This document shows, piece by piece, positions 33,334 to 36,132 of a stretch of DNA of 36,132 nucleotides. Within the stretch, counting starts at the first letter, position 1. The number at the start of each line of letters is the position of its first letter. Source of the stretch: Paracoccus salsus (GTDB taxonomy: Bacteria; Pseudomonadota; Alphaproteobacteria; Rhodobacterales; Rhodobacteraceae); assembly GCF_021556615.1 (NCBI RefSeq), contig NZ_JAKGGD010000011.1:1-36132 (forward strand), written 5' to 3'. The notes beneath the pieces were generated by a model. That model saw only the letters and a list, made by a program, of their open reading frames with translations, was not told the DNA's origin and made no database searches. The translations under genes were made by a program, and so were the position numbers.

Positions 33334-33864
33334 ATGAACACCCAGAAACACGACTTCACGGCGGCCCCGGTGCAGATCGAGGAACTGGCGCCCGCGGCAC
33401 GGTTTTCGCTGCGGGTGCGCCCGGATGGGCGTGCCGCGCTGGCGCAGGCGCTGGGGCTGGACCTGCCCGGCGGGATCGGCGACCGGACGGCGGATGGCGG
33501 TCGCGAGGCGCTGTGTCTTGGTCCCGACGAATGGCTGATCCTGGCACCCGAGGCTGCCCCGCTGGCGAAAGCGGCCGCCTCTGTCTATGCGGACGCGCCC
33601 CACAGCCTGACCGAAATCAGCGACCGCGAGATCACGCTGCGCCTGTCGGGACCGCAGGTTCTTGACCTGCTGGCAAGCTGCTGCCCGCGCGATGTCGAGG
33701 CCATGCCCGAGGGTCGCGGTTGCCGAACCGTCTATGACAGTGCAACCGTCACCCTGTGGCGCGACGGCCCGACAGAGTTCCGGATGGATGTCTGGCGCAG
33801 CTTCCTGCCGCATGTCCTCGGCCTGATGGCTTTGACAAAGGCCGAGCTGCAAGCCGGTCTCTGA
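33334..33864 (+). CDS. soxG: Sarcosine oxidase subunit gamma
   Basis: 176 residues, starting 11 bp after soxA with AAGGAGAGTTGAG before the ATG. The segments [29 protein letters not shown] and [11 protein letters not shown] are characteristic of the gamma subunit, which is structurally related to GcvT domains and completes the heterotetramer. The ending [16 protein letters not shown] is conserved. Confidence 0.95.
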   Translation: MNTQKHDFTAAPVQIEELAPAARFSLRVRPDGRAALAQALGLDLPGGIGDRTADGGREALCLGPDEWLILAPEAAPLAKAAASVYADAPHSLTEISDREITLRLSGPQVLDLLASCCPRDVEAMPEGRGCRTVYDSATVTLWRDGPTEFRMDVWRSFLPHVLGLMALTKAELQAGL

Positions 33865-33944
33865 TTCCGTCCGCCCCATGCTGTGCACGGTGGCCCGCAA
33901 GGGGCCGTCTGCATGGCGGCATCGCTTCAAGGGAGGAACCCCCC

Positions 33945-35210
33945 ATGCTCGACACCAAGAACCCGATCCTGTCCGACGATGCCATCGCCGCCGCCATCGG
34001 CCGCGAACTGGGCCGACAGCAGGACCAGATCGAACTGATCGCGTCCGAAAACATCGTCAGCCGCGATGTGCTGGCCGCCCAGGGCTCGGTCCTGACCAAC
34101 AAATATGCCGAGGGCTATCCCGGCAAGCGCTATTATGGCGGCTGCGAATTCGTGGACGAGGTCGAGGACCTCGCCCGCGACCGGCTGAAAAAGCTGTTCG
34201 GCGCGGCGTACGTGAACGTCCAGCCCCATTCCGGCGCGCAGGCCAATCAGGCGGTGTTCCTGGCCCTGCTGAACCCCGGTGACAAGATCATGGGGCTTTC
34301 GCTGGCGCATGGCGGGCACCTGACCCACGGCTCGCCCGTCACCATGTCGGGCAAGTGGTTCGAGGTCGTGTCCTACGAGGTCGAGCCGGACAACCAGCTG
34401 ATCGACATGGCCAAGGTCCGCGAGAGGGCCCTGGCAGAGCGCCCCAAGCTGATCATTGCGGGGGCTTCGGCCTATCCGCGCCAGATGGATTTCGCGGGCT
34501 TCCGCGCCATCGCGGACGAGATCGGCGCCTGGCTGATGGTGGACATGGCGCATTACGCCGGGCTGATCGCGGCGGGCGAATATCCCGACCCGATCCCGCA
34601 TGCCCATGTCACCACCTCGACCACGCACAAGACTTTGCGCGGCCCGCGCGGCGGCATCATCCTGACCAATGACGAGACGCTGGCGAAAAAGCTGAACTCG
34701 GCCGTGTTTCCCGGCAATCAGGGCGGCCCCCTGATGCATGTCATCGCCGCCAAGGCGGTTGCCTTTGGCGAGGCGCTGAGCCCCGACTTCAAGGATTATG
34801 CGGCCCGCGTGGTCGCCAATGCCCGCGCACTGGCCGACACGCTGACCGACGGCGGCGTCGGGATCGTGTCGGGAGGGACGGACTGTCACATGGTGCTGTG
34901 CGACCTGCGCCCGCTTGGCGTCACCGGCAAGGCTGCCGAGATCGCACTGGAGCGCGCCGGCCTGACCTGCAACAAGAACGCGATTCCCTTCGACCCCGAG
35001 AAGCCTTTCGTGACCTCGGGGATCCGGCTTGGAAGCTCGGCCGGGACGACGCGGGGCTTCGGCGAGGCCGAGTTCCGGCAGATCGGCGACATGATCCTGC
35101 AGGTGCTGCGCTCTCTGTCGCAGGTCTCCGAGGGTGACGAAAGCGTTGAGGCCGAGGTCCGCCGGAACGTCAAGGATCTGTGCGACCGGTTCCCGATCTA
35201 CGCGGCCTGA
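33945..35210 (+). CDS. glyA: Serine hydroxymethyltransferase
   Basis: 421 residues from the ATG at 33945, with GGGAGG about 9 nt upstream; the open frame before it is not family-like. It is a PLP enzyme with Lys229 in [15 protein letters not shown] as the Schiff-base lysine, plus the substrate-site segments ELIASEN and [15 protein letters not shown]. It converts glycine and methylene-tetrahydrofolate, both products of SoxBDAG, to serine. This explains its place 80 bp after soxG. The chromosome usually carries another glyA, so this is probably the catabolic copy. A folD or purU gene, which often follows in such operons, is not present here. Confidence 0.96.
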   Translation: MLDTKNPILSDDAIAAAIGRELGRQQDQIELIASENIVSRDVLAAQGSVLTNKYAEGYPGKRYYGGCEFVDEVEDLARDRLKKLFGAAYVNVQPHSGAQANQAVFLALLNPGDKIMGLSLAHGGHLTHGSPVTMSGKWFEVVSYEVEPDNQLIDMAKVRERALAERPKLIIAGASAYPRQMDFAGFRAIADEIGAWLMVDMAHYAGLIAAGEYPDPIPHAHVTTSTTHKTLRGPRGGIILTNDETLAKKLNSAVFPGNQGGPLMHVIAAKAVAFGEALSPDFKDYAARVVANARALADTLTDGGVGIVSGGTDCHMVLCDLRPLGVTGKAAEIALERAGLTCNKNAIPFDPEKPFVTSGIRLGSSAGTTRGFGEAEFRQIGDMILQVLRSLSQVSEGDESVEAEVRRNVKDLCDRFPIYAA

Positions 35211-35266
35211 ACCGTTCCGGCCATCCGTGCTGCCGGGTTCGTCCCTCGCGCCGCTGTGCCACCCGG

Positions 35267-35326
35267 AGAAGCCGATTTCATGATCCGGTGGGCCTTGCGG
35301 CGACACCGGGAATGAGATCGGCTTCT
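35267..35326. repeat. 60-nt long hairpin between glyA and the Lrp-type gene
   Basis: The outer arms are 35267-35281 (AGAAGCCGATTTCAT) and 35312-35326 (ATGAGATCGGCTTCT): 15 positions with one non-Watson-Crick pair (T/G). Inside, CCGGTG (35285-35290) pairs with CACCGG (35303-35308). No T tract follows. The rest of the 372-bp gap (35211-35582) has no gene I can support. The element may be a terminator without U run, a structured RNA or a small palindromic mobile repeat. Confidence 0.6.
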
Positions 35327-35582
35327 GCCTGGCCGATCCCAGAGCACAAGCGCTGGCATGTCCATGCCGGATCCGGTCGCCGCGTGTCGATGGTCCCTGT
35401 CGTGGACATCGCCAGTTTCCGGTTCCACAGGGACCCCACTGGCTGCCCCCGGATTGCCGGGATGGCGAGAAGTCTGCGGGACCGTCGCGAGGGAACGGAC
35501 CGGCATTGACCTTGTCGCGCCCGAGGTTGCATCATGGGCCGTGTTGGCGCACGACGCCGCCTTGCTTCGAGGTGAGGAGAAA

Positions 35583-36122
35583 ATGAATGAAAAGCACGGA
35601 CTTGATTCAACCGATATCCGCATCCTGAGCGCCGTTCAGAAACACGGCCAACTCAGCAAGACCAGGCTCGCCGAGATCGTGAACCTGTCTCCGACCCCAT
35701 GCTGGGCACGCCTCGCAAGGTTGAGGGCCGCTGGCTTCATCCGCGGATATCACGCCGACATCGCACTTGATCGGATCGTGAATTTCACCCAGGTCATCGT
35801 CACCGTCTCGCTGAAGCATCACCGCAAACCGGACTTCGACAGATTCGAGGCGCGCATCCGTGACATCGAGGAGGTCACCCAATGCATCGCCACGGGTGGC
35901 GGCATGGACTATGTCATGACCGTGGTTTCGCCCAGCCTGGCCGTCTTTCAGGAGCTGATGGACGAGCTTGCATCCGACGATCTCAGTATCGACAGATATA
36001 TTATCTATATCGCGACTCGGCAGATCAAGTCAGGCCGGCCGAACCTTGCCAGGCTGGCCGCCGGGACGGCCCGCCACGCGCGCGGGTCCGATCAGCCCGG
36101 CAAGGGTTCGAAATCGGCCTGA
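35583..36122 (+). CDS. Lrp/AsnC family transcriptional regulator
   Basis: 179 residues, with GAGGTGAGGAG before the ATG; the frame is open upstream but without family similarity. The N-terminal winged helix (LDSTDIRILSAVQKHGQLSK, then LAEIVNLSPTPCWARLARL) is followed by the RAM/AsnC ligand domain (VTVSLKHHRKPDFDRFEARI, then CIATGGGMDYVMTVV). The last 25 residues are a basic, low-complexity tail beyond the normal family end. Such regulators sense amino acids. It lies after the sarcosine/glyA operon, pointing the same way but beyond a long hairpin. It may regulate that operon or a neighbour beyond the window; the target is not shown by the sequence. Confidence 0.92.
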   Translation: MNEKHGLDSTDIRILSAVQKHGQLSKTRLAEIVNLSPTPCWARLARLRAAGFIRGYHADIALDRIVNFTQVIVTVSLKHHRKPDFDRFEARIRDIEEVTQCIATGGGMDYVMTVVSPSLAVFQELMDELASDDLSIDRYIIYIATRQIKSGRPNLARLAAGTARHARGSDQPGKGSKSA

Positions 36123-36132
36123 TCGGTCTTTC

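Noticed and set aside
35358..35582. 75-codon upstream extension of the Lrp-type gene
   Set aside because: The extension has no family similarity and the ATG at 35583 has a strong ribosome binding site.

Overview
The window is GC-rich DNA that looks like the chromosome (or a chromid) of an alphaproteobacterium, most likely of the Rhodobacteraceae (a Paracoccus-like organism would fit). The basis is an initiator tRNA of the alphaproteobacterial type, phage tail genes related to the Rhodobacter gene transfer agent, and a complete heterotetrameric sarcosine oxidase operon. The genus is inference. The window divides into an accessory left third (1-12440) and a metabolic right two thirds (12441-36132).

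Left third. An initiator tRNA-fMet with its terminator (21-150) is followed by a minus-strand defence islet: an AvcD/DcdV-type anti-phage deoxycytidylate deaminase (2463-4052), a 67-codon unknown gene coupled to it by a TGATG overlap (2260-2463), and a DUF262/HNH GmrSD-like nuclease (284-2140). The deaminase gene is visibly AT-richer than its surroundings. Next comes an eroded prophage tail module (4096-9946) in which several genes are chimeras left by internal deletions: a tail-tube gene with a foreign end, a frameshifted DUF2163 gene fused to the middle of a GTA gp15-like gene, a second deletion inside gp15, and a DUF2793 gene with a scrambled end. Then follow a small protein with a PD-(D/E)XK-like signature, a VapC-type toxin-antitoxin pair, the C-terminal end of a RepB/ParB-type partition protein, and an IS3-type transposase scrap.

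Sugar-acid region (12441-27477). Two divergent operons share a 36-bp dyad (19176-19211). The minus operon encodes an unusual regulator (winged helix fused to a cytoplasmic solute-binding-protein domain), an SDR, a creatinase-like M24 protein, KduD, a 2-keto-3-deoxy-L-fuconate dehydrogenase-like SDR and a lactate-oxidase-like flavoprotein. The plus operon encodes a ribose-type ABC importer (binding protein, two permeases, double ATPase), another SDR and an FAH-family hydrolase. A further two-gene unit follows: a 3-hydroxyisobutyrate dehydrogenase-like enzyme and a ThuA-like protein. The 2-keto-3-deoxy acid dehydrogenase, the diketo-acid hydrolase and the lactate oxidase fit the lower half of the non-phosphorylative L-fucose/L-rhamnose route, ending in pyruvate plus lactate and then pyruvate. 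The dehydratase and lactonase of that route are not in the window, so the true substrate is open.

Sarcosine region (27666-36122). A GlxA-type AraC regulator is divergent from soxB-soxD-soxA-soxG-glyA, which converts sarcosine to glycine and 5,10-methylene-tetrahydrofolate and then serine. A long hairpin (35267-35326) and an Lrp/AsnC regulator close the window. I saw no CRISPR array, no rRNA and no integrase.
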